DNA of 64,000 bases from Natrinema hispanicum (GCF_900111485.1 NZ_FOIC01000001.1:284207-348206), one strand, 5' to 3'. Positions 54,572-63,373 are shown, numbered from the stretch's first letter. Notes: a model not told the origin generated them from the sequence alone. Made by a program: numbers and translations.

Positions 54572-56704
54572 ATGTCCAGTGACAAAGAGCCAGTCAAGAC
54601 GATCTGTCCGTACTGCGGTGTCGGGTGTGGAATCCAAGTACAGCCGGGCGACGAGCCCGGTGATGTCCAGTTCATGCCGTGGGGTGACGCCCCGGTCAAC
54701 GAGGGACGGATCTGTATCAAAGGCGGGGCGGCGACGGAGGTCGTCGACCACGAGGATCGGCTCACCGACCCGCTGCTCAGAGACGACGACGGCGAGTTCC
54801 GCGAAGCAACGTGGGACGAGGCCTACGAATACATCATCGACGAACTCGAGCGAATTCGCGACGAATACGGCCCGGACGCGATGGGCTTTTTTGCCTCCTC
54901 GAAGGTGATGAACGAGGAGAACTACCTGCTGCAGAAACTGGCCCGCCGCTACGGCACCAACAACGTCGACAACTGCACGCGGATGTGCCATGCCTCGACG
55001 GTCTGGGCGCTGCGGACGAGTCTGGGCGCGGGCGCGATGACCAACAGCATGCGCGACCTCCGCGAGGAGTGTGATCTGTTCTGGATTCAGGGCGCAAATC
55101 CCGGCGAACAACACCCCATCGCGAACAGCCAGTACTTCCGGCAGGCGGTGCTCGATGGGGCGACCGTCATCCAGGTCGACCCGCACGCGAACAAGACCAC
55201 GCGGTCATTCCAGATCGACGACACTGAGCGCCACCAACATCTGCAGTTGAATCCAGGGACGGACATCCCGCTTTTGAATATCGTCCTCAAGACGATCCTC
55301 GAGCACCACGAGGAAAACCCCGAGGACGGCTGGGTCGACGAGGAATTCATCGCAGAACGCACCGAGGGGTTCGACCACCTCAAAGAGACGCTCGCGGACT
55401 TCGACAAAGAAGCGGCGGCCGAGGAATGTGGTCTCCCGCTCGAGGAGATCGAGTTGGCAGCGGAGAAGTACGCGACGGCCGATAATGCGGCTATCTTCAC
55501 CGGCATGGGGATGAGCCAGCACGCCTGCGGGGTCGACAACGTCCAAAACGAGATCAACCTGGCGCTGATCACCGGCAACCTCGGACGGGCTGGGACAGGC
55601 GTCAACCCGCTGCGCGGCCAGAACAACGTCCAGGGGACCTGTGACGTCGGCGCGATGCCGAACGTCCTGCCTGGCTACCAGCTGGTCGACGACGACGAGG
55701 CCCGTGAGTCTGTCGAGGACGTCTGGGGCTTTTCGGTCCCTGACGAACCTGGCCTGACGAACGTCGAGATCTCCTACGAAGCCGGCGACTCGGTCAAGGG
55801 CCTGTATGTCATGGGCGAAAACCCCGTGATGAGCGAACCAGACGCCAACAGCGTCGCCGACCGGTTGGCGGATCTCGAGTTCATGGTCGTCCAGGACATC
55901 TTCATGACCGAAACCGCGGAGTTTGCGGACGTGATCCTCCCGGCGACGACCTGGGCCGAACGCGGCGGGACCGTCACGAACACCGACCGGCGCGTCCAGC
56001 GCATGCGCGGCGTCGGAAACGTCCACGAGAACACGAAACACGATCTCGAGATCGTCAGCGAGGTCGGGAAACGGTTGTTCGAGGAGAAGGTGTTCGACTT
56101 CGACGACCCCGAGGTCGTCTTCGAGGAACTCCGCCAGGTCTGTCCGAGCTACCATGGGATGACCTACGACCTGCTGGGCGAGGAGGGGCTACACTGGCCC
56201 TGCTACGAACTCGGCGACGAGGGCGATCCGTTCCTCTACGAAGAGGAGTTCGACACCGAAAGCGGCCTCGGCCACATCGAGGGCGTCGAACACACCCCAC
56301 CGGCGGAGACGCCCGACGACGAGTACCCGCTGATCCTCACGACCGCACGGCTCGAGGAACACTACAACACCGGGACAATGAGCACGCGCTCGCCGACGCT
56401 CAACCGGCAGACCCCGGAGAACTTCGTCGACGTCCACCCCGAAGACGCCGAGCGCTATGGCATCGAAGACGGCGAGTACGTCCGCCTCAAATCGCGACGC
56501 GGCGAAATCACGCTCGAGGCTCACGTCACCGACGACACGAAAGAGGGCGTGGTGTGGACGACGCCGCACTTCGCCGCCGCCTCGGCGAACCGGCTTACGA
56601 ATCACGTACTCGACGAGCGGGCGAAGATCCCCGAGTACAAAGCCGCCGCCGCGGAGATCGACGTCGACATCGAGCCTGCGGATCGAGCGGCTGGCGACGA
56701 CTGA
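54572..56704 (+). CDS. fdhF: Formate dehydrogenase catalytic (molybdopterin) subunit
   Basis: This 710-residue protein has an N-terminal 4Fe-4S binding site KTICPYCGVGCGIQV...GRICIKGG. The active site is VDNCTRMCHAST, with Cys139 where some homologues have Sec, so this is a Cys-type enzyme. Molybdopterin-binding segments follow (FWIQGANPGEQHP; LYVMGENPVMSEPDANSV; TARLEEHYNTGTMSTRSPTLNRQTPENFVDVHP). Size fits FdhF/FdhA without an extra NADH module. There is no FdhB or FdhD next to it; the electron acceptor must be encoded elsewhere. MobA and YqeC are close by. Confidence 0.9.
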   Translation: MSSDKEPVKTICPYCGVGCGIQVQPGDEPGDVQFMPWGDAPVNEGRICIKGGAATEVVDHEDRLTDPLLRDDDGEFREATWDEAYEYIIDELERIRDEYGPDAMGFFASSKVMNEENYLLQKLARRYGTNNVDNCTRMCHASTVWALRTSLGAGAMTNSMRDLREECDLFWIQGANPGEQHPIANSQYFRQAVLDGATVIQVDPHANKTTRSFQIDDTERHQHLQLNPGTDIPLLNIVLKTILEHHEENPEDGWVDEEFIAERTEGFDHLKETLADFDKEAAAEECGLPLEEIELAAEKYATADNAAIFTGMGMSQHACGVDNVQNEINLALITGNLGRAGTGVNPLRGQNNVQGTCDVGAMPNVLPGYQLVDDDEARESVEDVWGFSVPDEPGLTNVEISYEAGDSVKGLYVMGENPVMSEPDANSVADRLADLEFMVVQDIFMTETAEFADVILPATTWAERGGTVTNTDRRVQRMRGVGNVHENTKHDLEIVSEVGKRLFEEKVFDFDDPEVVFEELRQVCPSYHGMTYDLLGEEGLHWPCYELGDEGDPFLYEEEFDTESGLGHIEGVEHTPPAETPDDEYPLILTTARLEEHYNTGTMSTRSPTLNRQTPENFVDVHPEDAERYGIEDGEYVRLKSRRGEITLEAHVTDDTKEGVVWTTPHFAAASANRLTNHVLDERAKIPEYKAAAAEIDVDIEPADRAAGDD

Positions 56705-56705
56705 G

Positions 56706-56780
56706 ACCGGTGGTGTCAGTCAGCGCCAGCACACTTTCGCCCCCTCGTGCGGGCGCATCGAGGCAGACACCGAGGCCGGT
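56706..56780. repeat. Dispersed palindromic element, copy E
   Basis: It begins two bases after the fdhF stop codon. The left arm is ACCGGTGGTGTCAGTCAGCG followed by CCAGCACACT; the right end is GACACCGAGGCCGGT. The core TCGCCCCCTCGTGCGGGC is degenerate. The half-site matches GTCAGTCAGTKCCGGCG with changes at three places. Confidence 0.5.
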
Positions 56781-56931
56781 GACGAGTGGCAGTCTGACAG
56801 CAATCGCCATATCCGAGCCAGCACTGTCTCGAGGTACGGCTCGATCAAACAACCTGATTTTCACTGCGGATGGGTACGACGGCAAGTTTTACAACGAGGT
56901 TCGTGGTGCGTTTCATGAGGTTCGATATCAA

Positions 56932-58098
56932 ATGTCAATGGACGCAGTCGTATACCAGGGACCGAACGATGTAGCAATCGAGGAGGTCGACGAACCCGAA
57001 ATCGAGCACGAAAACGACGTTCTCGTCGACATCACGACGACGTGTATCTGTGGCTCAGACCTCCACATGTACGAGGGGCGAACCGCGGCCGATCCGGGAA
57101 TCGTCTTCGGCCACGAGAACATGGGGATCGTCAGCGAAGTCGGCGACGCCGTGACGACCCTCGAGGAGGGCGACCGCGTCGTAATGCCCTTTAACGTGGC
57201 CTGTGGCTTCTGTCGGAACTGTGAAAACGGCTATACCGGCTTCTGTACCAACGTCAACCCCGGCTTCGCCGGCGGTGCGTATGGGTACGTCGCAATGGGG
57301 CCGTACAAGGGCGGCCAGGCCGAGAAACTCCGCGTGCCGTTCGCTGACTTCAACGCGCTGAAACTGCCGGAAGGCGACGAACACGAGGACGCCTTCGCAC
57401 TGCTGGCGGACATCTTCCCGACGGGATGGCACGGCACCCGACTCGCGAATCTCCAGCCCGGCGAATCGATCGCGATCTACGGGGCCGGCCCCGTCGGCCT
57501 CATGGCCGCCTACAGCGCCAAGATCCAGGGCGCGTCCGAGATCTACGTCGTCGACCGTGTCGACAGTCGCCTCGAGATGGCCGAAGACCACTGTGACGCC
57601 CACGCGATCAACTTCGAGGAGGGCGATCCCGTCGAGCAGATCGTCAACGCCCACGGTGACGAAGTCGACAAGGGCGTCGACGCCGTCGGCTATCAGGCGA
57701 TCGACCCCGAGACGGACCCAGGCGACGACGCCTACGACCCGGCCCGGGAGAATCCCGCGATCGTCCTCAACCAGCTCATCGAGACCGTCCGACCGACCGG
57801 CCAGCTCGGCATTCCAGGGCTGTACGTGCCGTCCGATCCCGGCGCACCCGACGAGATGGCAGCACAGGGGCGACTCGGCATCGACTTCGGAAAGCTCTTC
57901 GAAAAGGGCCTGAAGCTCGGGACCGGCCAGTGTAACGTCAAAGAGTACAACCGGGAGCTGCGAGACATGATCATTGAAGGACGGGCCGACCCCAGCTGGG
58001 TCGTCTCCCACCGCGTCGACTTAGAGCAAGCACCCGAGATGTACGAGAAGTTCGACGAACGCGAGGAAGGCGTCACCAAGGTCTTGCTCGAGCCATAA
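56932..58098 (+). CDS. fdhA: Glutathione-independent formaldehyde dehydrogenase (zinc, MDR family)
   Basis: This 388-residue zinc-dependent MDR enzyme has the catalytic zinc site TTCICGSDLHMYEGR and FGHENMGIV, and the structural zinc Cys cluster CGFCRNCENGYTGFC. The MDR cofactor fold IAIYGAGPVGLMAAYSAKIQGASEIYVVD points to NAD, and the long insert near 255-300 is typical of the Pseudomonas-type formaldehyde dehydrogenase. It oxidises formaldehyde (with tightly bound NAD dismutation reported in the family). It follows fdhF with a gap of about 230 bp, so formaldehyde to formate to CO2 is encoded in series. Confidence 0.87.
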   Translation: MSMDAVVYQGPNDVAIEEVDEPEIEHENDVLVDITTTCICGSDLHMYEGRTAADPGIVFGHENMGIVSEVGDAVTTLEEGDRVVMPFNVACGFCRNCENGYTGFCTNVNPGFAGGAYGYVAMGPYKGGQAEKLRVPFADFNALKLPEGDEHEDAFALLADIFPTGWHGTRLANLQPGESIAIYGAGPVGLMAAYSAKIQGASEIYVVDRVDSRLEMAEDHCDAHAINFEEGDPVEQIVNAHGDEVDKGVDAVGYQAIDPETDPGDDAYDPARENPAIVLNQLIETVRPTGQLGIPGLYVPSDPGAPDEMAAQGRLGIDFGKLFEKGLKLGTGQCNVKEYNRELRDMIIEGRADPSWVVSHRVDLEQAPEMYEKFDEREEGVTKVLLEP

Positions 58099-58215
58099 CG
58101 CTCCGCCCTCGACTACCGTTTTTCATCCCCCGTCGATCAGAAGCTCGGTCACCGAGTCCCATCCAGCCGACGAACCCTGAGACGCGCTCGAGCGTGCGAA
58201 CTGCCGGCCGCGGTA

Positions 58216-58383
58216 TTAGCTTCGCAGCCAGGCTTTCGGGTGGTCGTCGCGAAGGTGATCCTGATACTGTTTGATCAGCTCCGGGTACGATCCCGCAACC
58301 GCATACCAGTTGCAGTGGTCGCATTCCCGTTCGACCGTGTCAGTCGCGCTCTGTACGTATCCGCCGCGTCGGTGCATGCTCAT
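58216..58383 (-). CDS. Small C2H2-type zinc-finger-like protein (55 aa)
   Basis: The product reads MSMHRRGGYVQSATDTVERE, then CDHCNWYAVAGSYPELIKQYQDHLRDDHPKAWLRS. The CxxC...HxxxxH spacing fits a single zinc finger, as in many short haloarchaeal proteins. The ATG at 58383 (or 58377) is used; the longer frame lacks halophile codon bias. It is divergent from another small Cys/His protein (58435), only 51 bp away. Confidence 0.75.
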   Translation of the reverse strand: MSMHRRGGYVQSATDTVERECDHCNWYAVAGSYPELIKQYQDHLRDDHPKAWLRS

Positions 58384-58434
58384 CGCGCTCTGCTGTGACG
58401 ATATAACCTTTCTGTCTCGGCCGGAGAAACAGGT

Positions 58435-58620
58435 ATGGTCCCGACTGACATAGCCTGCCACATGTGCCAGTACTGTAGCTACTCCTTCCACGACGGCTGG
58501 ACGCGGCTGCTCGAGTACGACGACATCTATCAGGATGCCCTCCCCAACCGAGTGACCGACCAGTCAACGCACGGCTTTCACGAGTCTTGGGAAGAACTCA
58601 GCGACGAACTCGAGTTGTAG
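58435..58620 (+). CDS. Small Cys/His-containing acidic protein (61 aa)
   Basis: The product starts MVPTDIACHMCQYCSYSFHD and is acidic to the end (ESWEELSDELEL). It has CxxCxxC and several His residues, so metal binding is possible. Codon usage is strongly haloarchaeal (third-position G/C), which supports it as real. It is divergent from the zinc-finger protein, sharing a 51-bp promoter gap. Alternative start at the internal ATG nine codons on. Confidence 0.6.
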   Translation: MVPTDIACHMCQYCSYSFHDGWTRLLEYDDIYQDALPNRVTDQSTHGFHESWEELSDELEL

Positions 58621-58698
58621 GGTAGCGAGTGGCGAGCTTACCACTGCATCCCATACGCACGATCGCACGACAGCCCGGCTATCGGCGGAGAACGCGGT

Positions 58699-59862
58699 TC
58701 AGGAGGCATGCGAGAGCGGGAACGGATCGCTGACGGTATCTGTCAACTCTGGTTCGTCGCCATCGATCACACACGCCTCGAGTTCCTCGCGAATCTCCTC
58801 TTCGTTCATCGATCGGCCGATGATCACCAGTCGCGTGCGACGGTCGTCCTCGGGCCGCCACTCGCCGATCGGGCCGGCTTGAACAGACGGACCGGCCTGA
58901 CTGACGCCGATCACGTCGTCGTGGGTGGCGACGTGACAGACGCCTTTGGCCCGGACGATCGACCCGTCCCAGTCCTCGAGCCAGGCTGCAAGCCGTTCTG
59001 GGTGGAACGGCCGGTCGGAGCGGAAGACGAACGACGAGACGCCGTGTCGGTCGGCGACGCTTTGCTCGCCGTCGTGGGCGTGATCATGGTCGTGTTCGTC
59101 TCCACCTCGAGGCCCATCCTCGCTGTGGTCGTGTGTCTCACCACGCAGGTGGCGTTTCCACCCCGGCGAGCGCTTTGCCGTCTCGAAGTCGAACGCCCCG
59201 GTATCGAGGACGATGTCCGGATCCACCTCACAGTAGGTCGTCCGCAGCCGTTTCGCCCGCGGCTGGAGGGTGTCGACGACGGCCTCGATCTCCGCGAGTG
59301 CCTCCTCGGGGACCATATCGGACTTGTTGAGCAGCAATACGTCACAGAACTCGATTCCTTCCACGAGAACCTCGCTCAACGGCCGGTCGTCGTCGGGTTG
59401 GGCGTTCTCCGGGAGGTGCTCACCGGCGTCGAACTCCTTCCAGAACCCGTACGTATCGAGGACGGTCACCATGGTGTCCACCCGGAACAGGCTCGTCGGA
59501 TCTACGTCGCTTGCGTCCGTCCCGTCGGTGAACACCTGCGCGATCGGAATCGGCTCGCTGATCCCCGACGCCTCGACAAGCAGGTAATCGAAGTCGCGAC
59601 GCCGTGTCAGTCGCGTCGCTTCCTCGAGGAGATCGCCCTGCAGCCGACAGCAGATACAGCCATTCGAGAGGTCGACGATGCCCTCATCGTCGGACTCTCG
59701 AGCGAGCAGTTCTGCGTCGACGTTGATCTCACCCATATCGTTGACGATTACTGCGACCCGCCGGTCGCCCGGATTCGACAGCACGTGGTTGATGAGCGTC
59801 GTTTTCCCCGCGCCGAGATAGCCGCTAACGATAGTTACGGGAGTCGTGTCGTTATGAGGCAT
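58699..59862 (-). CDS. G3E-family (CobW/ZigA-type) metallochaperone GTPase
   Basis: This 387-residue protein has the P-loop VSGYLGAGKTTLINHVL, VIVNDMGEINVDA, the metal-binding NGCICCRLQG (CxCC, C69-C72), DYLLVEASGISEP and NKSD. An insert rich in His/Asp (about 238-267: THDHSEDGPRGG, HDHDHAHD) could bind zinc, nickel or cobalt. COG0523 members feed metals (mostly Zn) to enzymes. The C-terminal CobW_C domain is present (VFRSDRPFHPERLAAWLEDW). Zinc formaldehyde dehydrogenase nearby is one possible client. Confidence 0.9.
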   Translation of the reverse strand: MPHNDTTPVTIVSGYLGAGKTTLINHVLSNPGDRRVAVIVNDMGEINVDAELLARESDDEGIVDLSNGCICCRLQGDLLEEATRLTRRRDFDYLLVEASGISEPIPIAQVFTDGTDASDVDPTSLFRVDTMVTVLDTYGFWKEFDAGEHLPENAQPDDDRPLSEVLVEGIEFCDVLLLNKSDMVPEEALAEIEAVVDTLQPRAKRLRTTYCEVDPDIVLDTGAFDFETAKRSPGWKRHLRGETHDHSEDGPRGGDEHDHDHAHDGEQSVADRHGVSSFVFRSDRPFHPERLAAWLEDWDGSIVRAKGVCHVATHDDVIGVSQAGPSVQAGPIGEWRPEDDRRTRLVIIGRSMNEEEIREELEACVIDGDEPELTDTVSDPFPLSHAS

Positions 59863-60037
59863 GTAATACCAAACACCATGATAGTGGGGCTACTAAGTTA
59901 TCGGGCTGCTCTCACTGACAGTATCGCACACGAGACTGTCGCGAGTCGGCCTCGAGCAATGTGTACCCGCTCTGGATTCGGGTCTTGCGGTTGCCCGATT
60001 CGATTCGACACAGTTCGGGCGAGTTTCGGTGCGTGGC

Positions 60038-60337
60038 TTACTCGCCCTCGAGGGGCTCGCCGCGACGATCGACTCGCGTCGCGGGAAGGCCGGCCCGATC
60101 AGCGTGTTCGTGAATCATCTCTTTTTCTTCGGCTCGGTACTGGCAGAACGTTCCCGTGATCTCCCCGTCTTCGTTCGTCATGATCTCGGATTCGATCCAG
60201 CGGATCTCGTTCCCCTCCGCTCGAAGTTCTTGCAGGACGTCTCCGGATTGCGCAGCCGCATCCTCGAGTTCGTCCTCTGTAATCGGTTCGTCAAGTGACC
60301 GGAGTATCAGGAAGTCCGTTAGCTCTTGTTCGGACAT
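60038..60337 (-). CDS. DUF4242 (nickel-binding-like) protein
   Basis: This 99-residue protein has DFLILRSLDEPITEDELEDAAAQSGDVLQELRAEGNEIRWIESEIMTNEDGEITGTFCQYRAEEKEMIHEHADRAGLPATRV. This is the DUF4242 pattern with the conserved SE, C, E and EHA...G.P. A Streptomyces member (SCO4226) binds nickel. The start is the ATG at 60337. A TATA element and a direct repeat lie upstream, so it is probably tightly regulated. Confidence 0.8.
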   Translation of the reverse strand: MSEQELTDFLILRSLDEPITEDELEDAAAQSGDVLQELRAEGNEIRWIESEIMTNEDGEITGTFCQYRAEEKEMIHEHADRAGLPATRVDRRGEPLEGE

Positions 60338-60365
60338 TGGTGCCACCACACATGGTACTCTCTGT

Positions 60366-60417
60366 GACAATAAAAGTTGGCTTGACAGACAAGAAAACCG
60401 TCACGACTTGACAGACA
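60366..60417 (-). promoter_or_regulatory. Promoter with a duplicated CTTGACAGACA site
   Basis: The minus-strand TATA-like CTTTTATTG lies at 60368-60376. The exact 11-mer CTTGACAGACA occurs twice, at 60381-60391 and 60407-60417 (26 bp apart). The repeats sit just upstream of the TATA box, the position of an activator or BRE-overlapping regulator, for the DUF4242 gene. Confidence 0.5.
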
Positions 60418-60585
60418 CATCCTGGAGCCGACCCGTCACGTCGACACAGGACGCTACGCTGGCTCGAAAGTCAGCATCGCGACGGCGAGCGCAACCACCG
60501 GCAGTGCCTCGCGATCGCCGGTCACACAACTCGCACTCGAGAACTCGTCCCGATTTGAACGGTCTGCTGTCGATGGGGCGACGCG

Positions 60586-61179
60586 TTACTCGTCAGGAAG
60601 GCGGCTCTTGCGGTAGATCTTTGCGATTTCCATGTCGACCTCTTCGAGTCCGACGATGATGTCCTCTTCAGGGGACAGATCCTCGGCCTCCCAGTTCTCG
60701 AGGAACATGACAGCGTCGCTGCGGTGGGCGTAGGGGCGTGGGTCGATACCCATCGGGTCGTCGGCGGCTTCCTTGTCCGTGATGAGAACGAAGTTGGCCC
60801 TCGTCGCGTCGATGAGTTCACTGGTCTGGTAGTCGGTCGTCCACGCACCACGAATCGGCGAGTCGGGTGTCGACGACACTTTGTAGGCGAACAGACAGCC
60901 TGGCAGGTCGAAGACGGCCGCCTGTCCGTTCTCGTGGACGAGTTGGCTACTGCCGAAGTACTTCTTGACCGGCATCCCACAGACGTCACAGCGTTGGGAG
61001 TCGGTGAACTCAACCGGACCTTCTTCAACGCCCTCGATCGAGGGCTCATACACCTGTGCCTGTTCGTCGTCGGACCCATCGCCCCCGTCACCGCCGAGAC
61101 AGCCGGCAATAGCCGCTGTCGCGCCGATTCCCAGCGCGCCCAGCAGCCGCCGTCGCTGGACCCCGTCGCGTTTGGTCAT
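60586..61179 (-). CDS. NosL-like Tat lipoprotein
   Basis: This 197-residue protein has a twin-arginine lipoprotein signal: RRRLLGALGIGATAAIAGC, with lipobox Cys27. It carries the NosL copper-site motif RCDVCGMPVKKYF (C64, C67, M69) and DLPGCLFAY. NosL delivers Cu(I) to nitrous oxide reductase. No nos genes are visible in the window, so it may be a general periplasm-facing copper chaperone. The start is the ATG at 61179. Confidence 0.87.
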   Translation of the reverse strand: MTKRDGVQRRRLLGALGIGATAAIAGCLGGDGGDGSDDEQAQVYEPSIEGVEEGPVEFTDSQRCDVCGMPVKKYFGSSQLVHENGQAAVFDLPGCLFAYKVSSTPDSPIRGAWTTDYQTSELIDATRANFVLITDKEAADDPMGIDPRPYAHRSDAVMFLENWEAEDLSPEEDIIVGLEEVDMEIAKIYRKSRLPDE

Positions 61180-61267
61180 ATTCCCCTGTAGCGGCCCGGT
61201 AATCAAAACCGACATGGTTCAGGTGTCGAATCCGGCTCGAGGGCGATGTCGGATCCGAGACGCACGC

Positions 61268-61747
61268 TCACTCGAGTCGCGCTTTTGCCAGCCGATGGCG
61301 CGCGCGAAACATGGCCGCGAACCCGGGCTTCGAGAACGGCTCGGCAGCGTCGCCAAGCGGGCCGAAGGGAAGTTCGTACTCGACGCGATCCCGGATGACA
61401 GTCCGATCGCCGTCAGCGAAAAAGCTGTGCGTGTGCTCCCACCGGTCGAAGGGCCCGTGAACCATTTCGTCGCGAAAGTACGCCGAGCCGTCCTCACACT
61501 CGCGGTCCGTAATCACCGAGGTCCAGTGCTGGCGTGGCCCGACGCCGAACGGCTGGATCGACAACGCGACCTCCGAGCCGGGCTCGAGCACGTCCGGGTC
61601 CAACTGCCCGTCCGGTCCGAGTACGCGTTCGACGCGCAAGCCCAGCCAGTCGGGGGTCACCCCCTCGAGGCCGGTGATCCGAGAGTGAAACGCCCAGACA
61701 TCGTCGAACGACGACCGAACCGTCGTCTCGCGTTCGTACGTTGGCAT
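61268..61747 (-). CDS. SRPBCC-fold protein (polyketide cyclase/START-like)
   Basis: This 159-residue protein has YERETTVRSSFDDVWAFHSRITGLEGVTPDWLGL at the N-terminus and a final VEYELPFGPLGDAAEPFSKPGFAAMFRARHRLAKARLE. These match the SRPBCC ligand-binding fold; the YELPFGPLG.....MFR.RH end is typical of this subfamily. The ligand is unknown. The start is the ATG at 61747. Confidence 0.85.
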   Translation of the reverse strand: MPTYERETTVRSSFDDVWAFHSRITGLEGVTPDWLGLRVERVLGPDGQLDPDVLEPGSEVALSIQPFGVGPRQHWTSVITDRECEDGSAYFRDEMVHGPFDRWEHTHSFFADGDRTVIRDRVEYELPFGPLGDAAEPFSKPGFAAMFRARHRLAKARLE

Positions 61748-61833
61748 GGATGCGTCTACGGTTGCCAACCTGAAAACATCAATCCCGAAATCGGCGGCGA
61801 CGGAGCACGCCAAGCGGTGTCTGTTCCGCTGTC

Positions 61834-62262
61834 TTACTTCAGTCGCTCCTGCAGGAACGACGGGTGAGCTGCGGTGACGCCGTCGATTTCGAGCAGTTCG
61901 TCGGAGATGATCTCGCCGAGTGCGTCGCCGTCTTCGGCACGCACCTCGGCCATCAGCATGTGGTCGCCGCTTGAACTATACAGCGCCTCGAGCTCCTCGA
62001 GGTTCTTGATCGCCTGCGTGGCCTCAACGTAGCGTTCGCTCGCGACATCGAGTCCGACCAGCGCGATCGTCTGGCTCGAGAGCTTCTTTGGGTCTACGTC
62101 GGCCGAGTAGCCGACGATAACGCCGTCGTCTTCGAGCTGATTAATGTACTTTCGCACTGTCGGTTTCGAGACGTTTGCCCGCTCAGCGATCTCAGCGTAG
62201 GACGCCTGTGCGTCCTCCTCGAGCACCTCGAGAATGCGATCTTCCGTCGCCTGCGTACTCAT
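61834..62262 (-). CDS. lrpA1: Lrp/AsnC-family transcriptional regulator (LrpA1-like)
   Basis: This 142-residue protein has an N-terminal HTH (TEDRILEVLEEDAQASYAEIAERANVSKPTVRKYINQLEDDGVIVGYSADVD). The C-terminal RAM-type domain follows (LVGLDVASERYVEATQAIKNLEELEALYSSSGDHMLMAEVRAEDG), with the ligand-site SGDHMLMAE. This strongly resembles Halobacterium LrpA1, a regulator of aspB. An AGATATTTTCC box lies about 30 bp upstream of the ATG at 62262. Confidence 0.87.
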   Translation of the reverse strand: MSTQATEDRILEVLEEDAQASYAEIAERANVSKPTVRKYINQLEDDGVIVGYSADVDPKKLSSQTIALVGLDVASERYVEATQAIKNLEELEALYSSSGDHMLMAEVRAEDGDALGEIISDELLEIDGVTAAHPSFLQERLK

Positions 62263-62619
62263 ACCAGTACGTTTTGCTTCGACGGGAAAATATCTTTTGT
62301 ATACGGAAACGACGGATCTCCAATCAGAAGGGCCCGACACCGCGGCGGCGAGCACGGCGCTTGCCGGTGCGTTAGTCAGTCGATTCGACTCTCTTGAATC
62401 ACTAGGCGGCGTTGTGGTAGACCGGGAAATCAAAAGGTGTTGATTCGGAAGAGTAACAGTTTTCATGACAATTAACACTCATTTCTCTGAGGCGATGGTC
62501 TCGATCCGAGCGTGAAGCGTGGGGCACGGACAACGTGGATGCATACGACGATGTCTATTCGACCGCGTACGTCCTGCACAGTCCTCTGGGCGATCAAGAG
62601 TTAGCCAATCTGAAGGAGT
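62263..62619. other. Intergenic region between lrpA1 and the transposase remnant
   Basis: It contains the lrpA1 promoter. The near-palindrome AGTCGA-T-TCGACT lies around 62370. No gene is seen. Confidence 0.35.
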
Positions 62620-63320
62620 TGAGTAGAATGGATCTTCTAGCGTGATGGTGGGACTAGAGATATCGTTTCCGCGGTGGTGATTAACAAGTGCAACAGTCAG
62701 CGGAAGGCAGAGCGCGATGAAAACGTGTGCTTTGACCCTTACTCGGCCTTGTGACCTGCGGGTCCGAGACCGAGATCCTTGCAGACGCCGATCGCTGTTT
62801 CTACCTGTGAGCGGCTCGAGTACGTCTTGTCGAGTTGCGTCTGTCGAAGCCAAACCGTGTCGCTGTGCTCTTTGATTCACTCCTCGACGCGGTAGTCGAT
62901 ATCGAGCGGAGCAGCTGTGTTCCGTGGGTTGGACGTCGCAATCGGCACGACCGCCTGCACCAGCAGGTGGTCGTGCCACTCCAGCATGTCGAACTCCGAA
63001 TCGCCAAACATCCAGCGTGGCGTTTCGACGGCGAGCGCGTCACGTGTGACGTACATTGCCGTCTCCTAATCGATTTTCATCCCTGGTGTGAACGCTGCTG
63101 CGACAGGAATGTTGTTCGCTGCGGTCACGATAGGGTAGCCGTAGTAAAAGTCGTCTTCAGCGTGATCGTAGTTCCACTGGGCGTCCTCATCACGCTAACC
63201 GATGCGAATATCTGTCCCGTTGATTCGGCAGAGCTTGCCGAGCGGTACCTGCTCGGCAAGTTCGTGGACTTCCTCGATGAAGACCTCTTTTGCAACGTGT
63301 TCAAAATTATAGTCGTCTCT
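62620..63320 (-). pseudogene. Decayed IS5-type (DDE) transposase
   Basis: The minus strand reads through pieces of a transposase: NFEHVAKEVFIEEVHELAEQ, RINGTDIRIG, YYGYPIVTAANNIPVAAAFT, MFGDSEFDMLEWHDHLLVQA, SQVETAIGVCKDLGLG and KAHVFIALCLPLTVALVNHH. The D...D...E residues are recognisable. It is broken by TAG at 63195-63197, TAG at 63066-63068 and TGA at 62877-62879, and a frameshift near 62750. The N-terminal end is lost and I found no terminal inverted repeats. It is therefore an old, immobile remnant. Confidence 0.75.
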
Positions 63321-63373
63321 CTATCCGGTAGCTCGTGTGGTACTACCTATCGTTGAAGAGAGGGTTCGTAGGC

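Noticed and set aside
59900..59960. GACAGT...ACTGTC inverted pair and CTGACAG near 59920 resembling the dispersed palindrome half-site
   Set aside because: Only about eight bases match and neither the CCGGCG part nor the core is present.
62835..63356. Plus-strand 173-codon frame
   Set aside because: It is the antisense of the decayed transposase, whose conserved blocks are all on the minus strand.
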